Source: Gammaproteobacteria bacterium (GTDB taxonomy: Bacteria > Pseudomonadota > Gammaproteobacteria > HK1). Taken from it: DNA of 5,588 nucleotides. Below the pieces are notes generated by a model. The model did no database searches and had not been told where the DNA came from. It saw nothing but the letters and a program-made list of their open reading frames with translations. Where the stretch lies: NCBI GenBank assembly GCA_022822245.1, contig JAJECB010000160.1:1-5588 (forward strand). Reading direction: 5' to 3'. Numbering within the stretch: the stretch's first letter is position 1; every line of letters starts with the position of its first letter. A program made the translations under genes and the position numbers. This document shows positions 1 through 5,551 of this stretch, piece after piece.

Positions 1-84
1 CTCCTCACCGAGCCCACCCAGACCCAACGCCGCGCCGCTCAACTCATCGAAATGTTCCCAGTGCCGGGACCGGCCAAAACCTGA
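1..84 (+). CDS. 3' end of an unidentified gene (partial at window edge)
   Basis: The reading frame is open from base 1 to a TGA at 82-84 and encodes the last 27 residues of a protein, ending in FPVPGPAKT. About three quarters of its codons end in G or C, as in the clear genes of this window, which supports real coding. It contains a helix-like stretch (TQRRAAQLIEMF). I do not recognise the family. Its position beside a truncated gene fits a transposase or other mobile-element gene, but no transposase motif is visible in this short tail. It runs opposite to the SRAP fragment that follows. Coding is moderately likely; the function is unknown. Confidence 0.35.
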   Translation, partial: LLTEPTQTQRRAAQLIEMFPVPGPAKT

Positions 85-137
85 AAATTGGAACCAGCTT
101 CAATGAGTTGCTCTATCTCACCACGGGGAACTTCGGT

Positions 138-236
138 CTAGCGGGGCTTGAGGTTGAGCGCCGGGGATGCTGCCGAGAGGCGGTAGCGGACGAAGAGCAT
201 CTTGAGGTTGAGGTCCTGCGTGATCCGCCCGCACAT
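138..236 (-). pseudogene. 5' fragment of an SRAP (YedK/HMCES-type) gene
   Basis: Read on the minus strand from an ATG at 236-234, this frame begins MCGRITQDLNLK and ends LNLKPR followed by TAG, 32 residues in all. SRAP proteins begin Met-Cys-Gly-Arg. After Met removal the Cys at position 2 forms a covalent link to abasic sites in single-stranded DNA. In the family a block like PRYNIAPTQ follows, and here the sequence stops at PR plus the first two bases of the expected Tyr codon. Thirty of the 32 sense codons end in G or C, so this was real coding sequence. Family members are usually over 200 residues, and nothing resembling the missing part lies to the left, where an unrelated plus-strand frame appears. 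I infer truncation by an insertion or deletion near position 139. It carries the catalytic Cys but cannot fold as an SRAP domain. The family call rests on the start motif and the position of the PR break. Confidence 0.62.
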
Positions 237-280
237 GGCTGCGCTTGCTCCGTCGAGGCTGGAACGGCCATTATCGCGCT

Positions 281-547
281 ATGTTTGCGACCATGGACTC
301 GTCGGCTCTCGCCCATCGGATCGCGGGGCTCAGTCAGTTCAGCTCGATTGCCGGAGACTCGCCGGCGCGGGTCTACTTGGTGCGTTCCGGGTTCTGGCCG
401 GCCGATCCGCAGATCTCCCTGCCCGTTGCGGTGAGCTGGGTGCCGCACCGGCTTCTCAAAGCGCATCCTTCCGCCGGGTGCCGCGGGCGCCGTCATGTTC
501 TCGGCGTGGCGCGCGGGGGAGTTGCGCCGGGGTGGGGTTATGAATAG
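281..547 (+). CDS. weak hypothetical open frame, possibly a gene remnant
   Basis: An 88-residue frame starts at ATG 281 (in-frame TTG at 245 is an alternative) and ends at TAG 545-547, inside the left arm of the long inverted repeat. The first part, about residues 1-67, looks protein-like: it has mixed hydrophobic content, for example VYLVRSGFWPADPQISL, and more than 80% of its codons end in G or C. The last 20 residues are rich in Gly and Arg and look like non-coding read-through, so the true gene may be cut before the repeat. It diverges from the SRAP stub with 44 nt between the two starts. No clear ribosome binding site is seen. I recognise no family. It may be a fragment carried in with the same rearrangement. 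Confidence 0.2.
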   Translation: MFATMDSSALAHRIAGLSQFSSIAGDSPARVYLVRSGFWPADPQISLPVAVSWVPHRLLKAHPSAGCRGRRHVLGVARGGVAPGWGYE

Positions 548-592
548 GTTCTTATCGGTCCTGCTTCGCACGACCGATAAGAACCTATTCAT
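540..592. repeat. perfect 21-bp inverted repeat with 11-nt loop
   Basis: The left arm at 540-560 begins ATGAATAGGTTC and the right arm at 572-592 is its exact reverse complement. The 11 bases between (561-571) are CTGCTTCGCAC. All 21 pairs match, so a transcript in either direction would form a very stable hairpin. The next base on each side does not pair. No run of T follows in either direction, so it does not look like a standard intrinsic terminator. It could be a pair of mobile-element ends, a miniature transposon remnant, or a double operator, since each arm is itself partly symmetric around GGTTC. Confidence 0.85.
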
Positions 593-674
593 TATGTGGC
601 GGATTCTCCGGCTTCCGCCGCGCCATGCCAGACGAATCGCGGGTGCAGCAACATAATCGCATCCTCAACATAAC

Positions 675-702
675 CCGACTATGCAGAGCTCTGCATAGCC
701 GG
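675..702. promoter_or_regulatory. gap-free palindrome, possible operator
   Basis: The core at 679-698 is a perfect 20-bp palindrome made of CTATGCAGAG and its reverse complement with no spacer. After one mismatched pair (678/699) a further CCG/CGG pairs, for 28 bp in total. With no loop it would be a poor RNA hairpin but a good site for a dimeric DNA-binding protein. It begins one base after the stop of the small minus-strand frame at 704-775. The gene it once controlled, if any, is not visible. Its function is inferred from symmetry only. Confidence 0.5.
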
Positions 703-703
703 A

Positions 704-775
704 TCAACTCCAGTCGATGCGCCGGTGCACCTCGTCGACTACCGCCTGAACCTCGCGTGCTTCGGTCATTCGCAT
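704..775 (-). CDS. small open frame downstream of the permease
   Basis: This 23-residue frame starts at ATG 775-773 (a second ATG lies two codons in) and ends at TGA 706-704. It encodes MRMTEAREVQAVVDEVHRRIDWS, an amphipathic helix-like peptide with coding-like codon use, starting 22 nt after the permease stop in the same direction. No strong ribosome binding site is present. It may be the cut 5' end of the next gene of the operon, interrupted near the palindrome at 675-702, or chance. I recognise no family. Confidence 0.25.
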   Translation of the reverse strand: MRMTEAREVQAVVDEVHRRIDWS

Positions 776-797
776 CTGATGGCTTGCGGTTCCCGGC

Positions 798-2354
798 CTA
801 GTGGCCTGACCGATGACGCGACGAAGCGCGCCGGTAGTGCCCCTGCACGATGCGGTCGATGACCATCGCGCAGAACAGGATTGCCAGACCGGCGAGCATG
901 CCCTGACCCTTGGCAGCGTACTGGAGCGCGATGAGCACGTCCTGCCCCAGGCCCTTCGCCCCGATGAGCGATGCGATGACCACCATCGAAAGACACATCA
1001 GGATGGTCTGGTTGACGCCGGTCATGATTGACGGCATCGCGAGCGGGATCTCGATGTCCCGGAGCAGCGTCCACCGGGTGCAGCCGAACGCGACCGCGGC
1101 CTCCTTGGTACTTCCCGGCACGCCGCGGATCCCGAGTGCGGTCAGACGGATGACCGGCGGCATCCCGAACACCAGGGTCGCCAGCACCCCCGGCGGCTTA
1201 CCGGTCCCGAAGAAGGCGATGATCGGAATCAGGTAGACGAAGGCGGGCATCGTCTGCATGAAGTCGAGCACCGGGAGGGCCGCGTTGTAGGCCTTCTGGT
1301 TCTTGCCGAACCAGATCCCGAGCGGGATCCCGAGCAGGATGCAGAGGAATGCGGCGGCACCCAGAAGGGAGACGGTCACCATGCTCGTTTCCCACAGGCC
1401 GAACAGGGCGAGGTAGGCGAGCGCGGTCGCGGTGAACACCGCGACGCGAGGGCCCGCGAGCCGCCACGCGACAACGACGATGACGGTCATGACCACCGGC
1501 CACGGGGTGTCGACGAACACCGTCTCGAGCCCGTTCAGCACCGTGGTGATCGCGGCGACGACACTGTCGAAGACGCCGGCACCCTCGACCGAGAGCCAGT
1601 CGAACCCCGCGTCCATCCAGGTGGACACCGGTGCGTAGAGCTGCTTCTTGTCCACAGGGAAACCGGTGAGGTACGGCTCGAGCCCCGGATCGATCCTGCC
1701 CACCGTGAACCGGTAGAGCGTGAGGGGCACGATCCCGATCCATAGCAGTGCGCCGAGAGCCGCCCGGGTCCAGCTCATCCCGGAGGCCGTGCCTGAAGGA
1801 TCCGCCCGCCAGCTCAGGTACTGCTTCTCGTAGCGCACGTTGGCGTAGAAGCCCTGAATCAGCCGAAGGCCGATCAGCAGCCCGATCCCGACGAGGAGAA
1901 TCGTCACCGCACCCTGGGCGGCGAGCGCAGCCTCTTCGGCGACGCGCACGGCGACCTTCTCGAGGTTCTCCGCTCGCTTGAGGAACGAAGCAGCGTCCGG
2001 ATCGCCCGCGAGCTTCGCCGCCTCGTACTTCGCGAGGAACTCCTGAGTCTTGGCGCCAAGCTTCTCCAGCCGGGCGAGCTTGTCGGCCCCGAGCTCGCCC
2101 CACCAGCCCCGCCCGATCTGAACCAGGGCGAGCACCTCGAGGACCAGGAACGTCCAGAACATTCCCCACAGCCCGCGCGCGGCGGCCCAGAATGGCCCGG
2201 CGAGGGCAGCCAGCGTATTCCACGACCGGGGGAGCCCGGCCGCCGATTGGATCTTCTCGAACTCGCGGGCGTAGTACGCGTGTCCGGCGTCGGCGAACTC
2301 GTCCACCCGGGTCGCGAACCGGTTCGGCGGCGCGGAAAGTCCGGTCTCTCGCAT
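798..2354 (-). CDS. ProW-type betaine/choline-family ABC transporter permease with N-terminal extension
   Basis: This 518-residue inner-membrane protein forms the channel of the importer. The C-terminal part (about residues 320-505) is a typical ProW/OpuAB permease domain: the FMQTMPAFVYLIPI and FGMPPVIRLTALGI segments are typical of the family, and the EAA loop that docks on the ATPase is at about 416-440 (TKEAA..FG then I.IPLAMPSI). The first 280 or so residues are not part of the standard domain. Residues 27-63 show Y-Y...F, S44-W-N, G53-P-F-W and R60-G-L-W, resembling the DUF2628 membrane module. A TM helix (about 64-82), a charged helical, coiled-coil-like stretch (about 85-145) and two further TM helices (about 148-168 and 197-217) follow. 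I count nine or ten TM helices. The start ATG overlaps the stop of the ATPase gene by one base, and a GGGTGG box lies just upstream, so the two are translationally coupled. The transported solute cannot be read from the sequence. Confidence 0.92.
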   Translation of the reverse strand: MRETGLSAPPNRFATRVDEFADAGHAYYAREFEKIQSAAGLPRSWNTLAALAGPFWAAARGLWGMFWTFLVLEVLALVQIGRGWWGELGADKLARLEKLGAKTQEFLAKYEAAKLAGDPDAASFLKRAENLEKVAVRVAEEAALAAQGAVTILLVGIGLLIGLRLIQGFYANVRYEKQYLSWRADPSGTASGMSWTRAALGALLWIGIVPLTLYRFTVGRIDPGLEPYLTGFPVDKKQLYAPVSTWMDAGFDWLSVEGAGVFDSVVAAITTVLNGLETVFVDTPWPVVMTVIVVVAWRLAGPRVAVFTATALAYLALFGLWETSMVTVSLLGAAAFLCILLGIPLGIWFGKNQKAYNAALPVLDFMQTMPAFVYLIPIIAFFGTGKPPGVLATLVFGMPPVIRLTALGIRGVPGSTKEAAVAFGCTRWTLLRDIEIPLAMPSIMTGVNQTILMCLSMVVIASLIGAKGLGQDVLIALQYAAKGQGMLAGLAILFCAMVIDRIVQGHYRRASSRHRSGH

Positions 2355-3400
2355 CAGTTGTCACCACCCTTGATTCCCGCAAGCAGCGTGGCCTTGTCGA
2401 TGACCCCCACGTCCCTGCCGCCCTCGGTGATCACGATGGGCTGGTCGGTCGCGGTCGACTGGTCGATCAGCCCGCTCAGATCGGTGTCGTGCGGAGTCCT
2501 GGGGGCCAGGCTCAAGTCCTCCCCCGGGCGGGGCCGGTACGCGTCGATGGGCGCCATGATGGAGTGGGCGAAGAGCAGCTTCAGGGTGGAGATCCCCTCC
2601 ACGAAGTCGCGCACGTAGTCGTCGATCGGATCCGTCACGATCTCTTCCGGGGTTCCGATCTGCACGATCCGGCCGTCCTTCATGATTGCGATCCGGCTGC
2701 CGATGCGGATCGCCTCGTCGAGATCGTGGGTGATGAAGACGGTGGTCTTGTCGAGCTCGGCCGAGAGGGCCATGAACTGCTCCTGGAGCTGGCGCCGGAT
2801 CAGGGGGTCGAGGGCGGAGAACGGCTCGTCCATCAGCAGCACCTCGGGGTCGGAGGCGAGTGCGCGGGCGAGCCCCACGCGCTGCTGCATGCCGCCCGAG
2901 AGCTCGCTCGGGAACCGGTCCTCGTAGCCGTCGAGATTGACGAGGCTCAAGCAGCGCTGGGAGACCTCCCAGCGCCTCGACTTCGGCTCTCCCTGTACTT
3001 GAAGGGGGAACGCGACGTTGTCGCGCACCGTGCGGTGGGGGAACAGCGCCATGTGCTGGAACACCATGCCGATGTGCGCGGCGCGGAGCTCCCTCAGCTC
3101 CCCTTCGCCGAGCGCAAGCACATCCCTTTCCAGCACCTCGATGCGTCCGGAAGTGGGCTCGATCAGTCGATTGATGTGGCGCACCATGGTCGACTTGCCC
3201 GAGCCCGACAGCCCCATGACGCAGAAGATCTCTCCGCGCGGGACCTCGAACGAGCAGTCCGCGATGCCGACCACGCATTGGAACCGCTCGAGCACCTCGG
3301 CCTTGTCGAGTCCCTCCCGCACGATCGCCGACATGGCCTCGTCGACCCGCGTCCCGAAGATCTTCCACACGCCGTCCAGTCTGATGACGGGTTCACTCAA
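2354..3400 (-). CDS. ProV/OpuAA-type ABC transporter ATP-binding protein
   Basis: This 348-residue cytoplasmic ATPase powers the importer. In order it shows Walker A at 63-71 (GLSGSGKST), Q-loop Gln115, signature LSGGMQQR at 167-174, Walker B at 187-193 (VLLMDEP) and H-loop His225. All key residues are intact. The N-terminal lead-in with EGLDKAEVLERF before the core is typical of ProV/OpuAA rather than generic importers. Full ProV proteins are near 400 residues with two CBS motifs. Here only about 75 residues follow the core, and they resemble a single CBS half (PIVITEGGRDVGVIDKATLL, 321-340). The start is TTG at 3400-3398: GGAG at 3410-3413 lies 9 nt upstream, an in-frame stop lies just beyond, and the next ATG (codon 23) would remove conserved sequence. 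The gene follows the hydrolase by 113 nt and overlaps the permease gene. Confidence 0.95.
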   Translation of the reverse strand: MSEPVIRLDGVWKIFGTRVDEAMSAIVREGLDKAEVLERFQCVVGIADCSFEVPRGEIFCVMGLSGSGKSTMVRHINRLIEPTSGRIEVLERDVLALGEGELRELRAAHIGMVFQHMALFPHRTVRDNVAFPLQVQGEPKSRRWEVSQRCLSLVNLDGYEDRFPSELSGGMQQRVGLARALASDPEVLLMDEPFSALDPLIRRQLQEQFMALSAELDKTTVFITHDLDEAIRIGSRIAIMKDGRIVQIGTPEEIVTDPIDDYVRDFVEGISTLKLLFAHSIMAPIDAYRPRPGEDLSLAPRTPHDTDLSGLIDQSTATDQPIVITEGGRDVGVIDKATLLAGIKGGDN

Positions 3401-3409
3401 TCGGGATGA

Positions 3410-3413
3410 CTCC
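3410..3413 (-). promoter_or_regulatory. ribosome binding site deciding the TTG start of the ATPase
   Basis: GGAG on the minus strand sits 9 nt before the TTG at 3400. No ATG or GTG in frame lies between the upstream in-frame stop and the conserved N-terminus, so this box supports the rare start codon. Confidence 0.6.
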
Positions 3414-3494
3414 GGCCGCTACGGACCTGCCCCCGGCGCGAGCCCGCCGTACCGTCGACGCGACCGATCGGCCATCCGGTCTGCTTCCCCGGTT

Positions 3495-3513
3495 GGCACG
3501 GACCGCTCGTGCC
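3495..3513 (-). other. intergenic hairpin directly after the hydrolase stop
   Basis: GGCACG at 3495-3500 and CGTGCC at 3508-3513 form a perfect 6-bp GC-rich stem with a 7-nt loop. In the transcript it starts immediately after the TAG stop (3516-3514). No T run follows, so it is more likely an mRNA stability, processing or pausing element than an intrinsic terminator. The ATPase gene begins 95 nt further on. Confidence 0.45.
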
Positions 3514-4407
3514 CTATGCCTCGTCGCGGCGAAGTGCCTGACAGAGGCAATGGACACCGCCTCCACCCAGGGTGAACATCGACATGTCCGGATCGAAGAC
3601 CTCGAACCCCATGGCCCGCAAGCGCTCGTTCAGACTTCGCGACGCGCGCATCGAGAGCACGCGGTCGTTGCCGAGGGCGACAAGATTGACGCCGAGGTTC
3701 CTTGCCTCCGCGTAGCCCACCTCCACGAACTCGAACCCTCGCCCGCGAAGCAACTCCACCAACCAGTCCTCCATCGCGTCCAGGCAGGCCACGAGCAGCT
3801 TTGGCGCGAGCGGCACCACCAGCCCGTCCATGTGGACGAAGTCCCGCGAGATGGGTGCGACCACCGCCTCCCATCCCCCGTCTCGCACCCAACCCGCTAC
3901 CTGCTCCGAGCCCTCTCGCTCGGAACGCTCTCCGCTGTAGCCGATGAGCACGAGCCCGGGTTCCAGGATGTTGAAGTCCCCGCCTTCGAAGTGACCGGCG
4001 GTCGCGTAGCGCCAGATGGGGATCTCGTTGTCCTGGTAGAAACGGATGGCGGTCACGTAGTCGGCACGACGGCTCTTGAGCTGCATGTGGCAGATGAGCG
4101 CACCCCACGGAGTCATGGCGCTCGAGTCGCGGGCGAAGAAATTGCGATGGAGGTCTTCGTCGGCGTCCAGGTAGTGGCACCTGACCCCGTTGGTCTCGTA
4201 GATCGACACCATCTCGGCGTGCTGCGACATCGCCGTCTGAAGGTTGAACTCGAGCCCCGTGTACTCCCGGTTGTTGAGCGTGCGCATCGCGATTGGACCC
4301 GCATCGGTCCAGCGGTAGAACTCGGGAGTGCCGAGGAGCACGTCCCTGAGCGGTCCGTAGTCGTTCGTGATGCCCCAGGGGCGCGGCTTGGGGAGAGGGG
4401 TGGTCAT
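3514..4407 (-). CDS. amidinotransferase / dimethylargininase-like guanidino-group hydrolase
   Basis: This 297-residue protein belongs to the guanidino-group-modifying superfamily (arginine deiminase, dimethylargininase, amidinotransferases), whose active-site Cys attacks the guanidino carbon. The motifs appear in order: N-terminal WGITNDYGPLRDVLLG (11-26); F91-A-R-D94; E141-G-G-D144 after GHF; F190-V-H192-M-D194; and GGGG-V-H-Cys287 near the C-terminus, with a second Cys289. Glu141, His192 and Cys287 align with the expected catalytic residues, so it looks active. The length is close to dimethylargininases and short amidinotransferases, and well below bacterial arginine deiminases (about 400). 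No signal peptide or TM helix is seen, so it should be cytoplasmic. The start ATG at 4407 immediately precedes the conserved region; the frame stays open upstream to 4611, but that part is low-complexity and overlaps the binding-protein gene. Its ribosome binding site is weak. Its place inside a transporter operon implies that it acts on the imported solute. Hydrolase versus transferase, and the exact substrate, cannot be decided here. Confidence 0.88.
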   Translation of the reverse strand: MTTPLPKPRPWGITNDYGPLRDVLLGTPEFYRWTDAGPIAMRTLNNREYTGLEFNLQTAMSQHAEMVSIYETNGVRCHYLDADEDLHRNFFARDSSAMTPWGALICHMQLKSRRADYVTAIRFYQDNEIPIWRYATAGHFEGGDFNILEPGLVLIGYSGERSEREGSEQVAGWVRDGGWEAVVAPISRDFVHMDGLVVPLAPKLLVACLDAMEDWLVELLRGRGFEFVEVGYAEARNLGVNLVALGNDRVLSMRASRSLNERLRAMGFEVFDPDMSMFTLGGGGVHCLCQALRRDEA

Positions 4408-4443
4408 GCGAATTGCATTCCGGCACTGGACAGATCCATGCGT

Positions 4444-4470
4444 ACGGGCGACACCGCCGGCATCGCCCGT
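4444..4470 (-). other. intergenic hairpin between binding-protein and hydrolase genes
   Basis: ACGGGCGA at 4444-4451 and TCGCCCGT at 4463-4470 form a perfect 8-bp GC-rich stem with an 11-nt loop, in the 158-nt spacer (4408-4565). No T run follows in the direction of transcription. In many importer operons a hairpin after the binding-protein gene protects its message so that it is made in excess; that role is inferred here. The rest of the spacer shows no gene or second promoter I can support. Confidence 0.45.
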
Positions 4471-4565
4471 CGCATGCCTCGTTGCCCGCTCAAGGGTTCG
4501 ACCGTGGCGCGCGCCGACTCCACCTGCAAGGGCCCGGACACGCGTGACTGGCCGGTTCGCGGCGC

Positions 4566-5522
4566 TTACTTCATCCAGGCATCCACCACCGCGGCGTTGT
4601 CCTTCACCCACTGGACGGCGTAGTCGTTCGGATCGGCCTTGTCGACCACGAGGGCGAACGTCATTCCGGACACGAGATCCGTGGTCAGCTTGACGTTGCC
4701 GAGCATTGCGGCGGCTTCCGGATGCGACTCCTCCAGGGAGGCCGCGTAGTGCACGTGCAGATACGCGAGGTCCCAGGCGACCGGAGCGTCCGATTTCTCA
4801 AGCCACTCGGGATCGTCGGTGGGCTGAATGACGGTCCACTTGGACGCGTCGTACTCGGGCTCGTCAAGGATCACCAGATCGTGCATCGCGAAGAGGTGGT
4901 TGGGCGTGTAGCAGTAGAAGACGTGGTCGGCGTCCTTCGCGACCGCCGCGTCGACGCTCGCCATCGCCAACGTCTCGTCCATTTCCAGGAGCTCCATCGT
5001 CTCGTCGTATCCGTAGCTCTTGGCGCGGATCTTCTCGACGTTCGTCGACGCCCAGCCTGACGCCCCAATCCAGACTTCGCCGCGGCCGTCGCCGTTGGTG
5101 TCGAAGTTCTTCGCCATGTCCGGATCGGCCAGATCGGCGATGTGCTTGATCCCGGTCCGTTCGGCCGTCGCCTTGGTCACGCACATCCCCTGGAACGACG
5201 GAACGCCGTTGGGGCTCATCCTGACCGTGCCCTTCGTCTTCACGAACTTCTCGTGGAGATTTGCCTGGTTGGGCAGCCAGACTTCCGGGTGCACGTGCAT
5301 GCTGCCCGAGTCCATCGCCTCGAAGATGACCGGGTTGGTGCCGTTCTGGAGCTCCACCTCGAGGCCGAAGTTGTCCTCCAGCACTACCTTGAGAATGCTC
5401 GCGGTCGCGGCGACCGAGGGCCAGTTGGGAACCCCGATCACGATGTCCGCGGCCTGAGCCGACGCCATCGCGGCGGACAGAAACGCCGCGCAGAGGGTGC
5501 CGCGCCAATTGAGTGTTTTCAT
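4566..5522 (-). CDS. OpuAC/ProX-family periplasmic substrate-binding protein
   Basis: This 318-residue exported protein captures the solute and delivers it to the permease. Residues 1-24 form a Sec signal peptide: K and R near the start, a hydrophobic core, then AQA before the predicted cleavage at ADI. There is no lipobox Cys at the cleavage site, so the protein is free in the periplasm. The mature part follows the OpuAC (glycine betaine/choline/proline betaine) pattern: IVIGVPNWPSVAAT near the start, GTNPVIFEAMDSG and HPEVWLPNQ at about 61-86, and VWIGASGW at about 150-157. Aromatic residues at W34, W82, W151, W157, Y203 and Y205 are candidates for a cage around a cationic methylated group. 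DTNGDGRGE at 141-149 looks like a calcium-binding loop. The ATG at 5522 was chosen because GGAGG lies 8 nt before it; a GTG three codons upstream overlaps that box. It is the first gene of the operon seen here. The exact ligand is unknown. Confidence 0.93.
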   Translation of the reverse strand: MKTLNWRGTLCAAFLSAAMASAQAADIVIGVPNWPSVAATASILKVVLEDNFGLEVELQNGTNPVIFEAMDSGSMHVHPEVWLPNQANLHEKFVKTKGTVRMSPNGVPSFQGMCVTKATAERTGIKHIADLADPDMAKNFDTNGDGRGEVWIGASGWASTNVEKIRAKSYGYDETMELLEMDETLAMASVDAAVAKDADHVFYCYTPNHLFAMHDLVILDEPEYDASKWTVIQPTDDPEWLEKSDAPVAWDLAYLHVHYAASLEESHPEAAAMLGNVKLTTDLVSGMTFALVVDKADPNDYAVQWVKDNAAVVDAWMK

Positions 5523-5530
5523 CGATTTCA

Positions 5531-5535
5531 CCTCC
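5531..5535 (-). promoter_or_regulatory. strong ribosome binding site of the binding-protein gene
   Basis: GGAGG on the minus strand ends 8 nt before the ATG at 5522-5520, near-ideal spacing. It rules out the upstream GTG at 5531-5529, which overlaps the box. This is the strongest such site in the operon, fitting the high level usually needed for a binding protein. Confidence 0.8.
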
Positions 5536-5551
5536 GATCGATTCCGTGACG

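Larger units (their letters stand above)
237..703. other. gene-poor junction region
   Basis: This stretch separates the SRAP stub from the end of the transporter operon. Apart from the weak plus-strand frame at 281-547 it holds no gene I can support. From 540 on it is richer in A and T than its surroundings and is dominated by symmetric elements: the 21-bp inverted repeat at 540-592, a small stem at 598-619 (GGCGGA / TCCGCC), an ATTATGT / ACATAAT pair at 591-597 and 651-657, a repeated CAACATAA at 649-656 and 666-673, and the palindrome at 679-698. This density suggests a control region or mobile-element end now without its partner gene. Confidence 0.5.

Noticed and set aside
147..212. Direct repeat CTTGAGGTTGAG at 147-158 and 201-212
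   Set aside because: Both copies lie in the SRAP stub in the same frame and encode LNLK twice, so protein sequence explains them better than a mobile-element duplication.
113..592. A 159-codon minus-strand frame starting in the inverted repeat
   Set aside because: The translation is Arg/Ser/Pro-rich and domain-free, and it covers the SRAP stub in another frame.
540..592. Reading the inverted repeat as an intrinsic terminator of the operon
   Set aside because: No T tract follows on either strand, the stem is not GC-rich at its base, and it lies about 200 nt beyond the permease stop.
495..656. A 53-codon plus-strand frame reading through the inverted repeat (FSAWRAGELRRGG...)
   Set aside because: Most of it is the translated repeat; no ribosome binding site or family resemblance, so it is probably chance.
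2192..3409. A 405-codon open frame on the plus strand, opposite the ATPase and permease start
   Set aside because: It is antisense to a gene with a complete set of ABC motifs; the translation is rich in Arg, His, Asp and Gly, without any domain. It is a typical high-GC shadow frame.
4408..4611. A 68-codon N-terminal extension of the hydrolase from an ATG at 4611
   Set aside because: It would overlap the end of the binding-protein gene, is low-complexity and Arg/Gly-rich, and the conserved region begins right after the ATG at 4407.
3406..4623. A second 405-codon plus-strand frame opposite the hydrolase gene
   Set aside because: It is antisense to an enzyme with intact catalytic motifs, has no recognisable domain, and its start falls in a spacer without a ribosome binding site.
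5523..5531. GTG start for the binding protein at 5531
   Set aside because: The GTG overlaps the GGAGG box, which is ideally spaced for the ATG at 5522.
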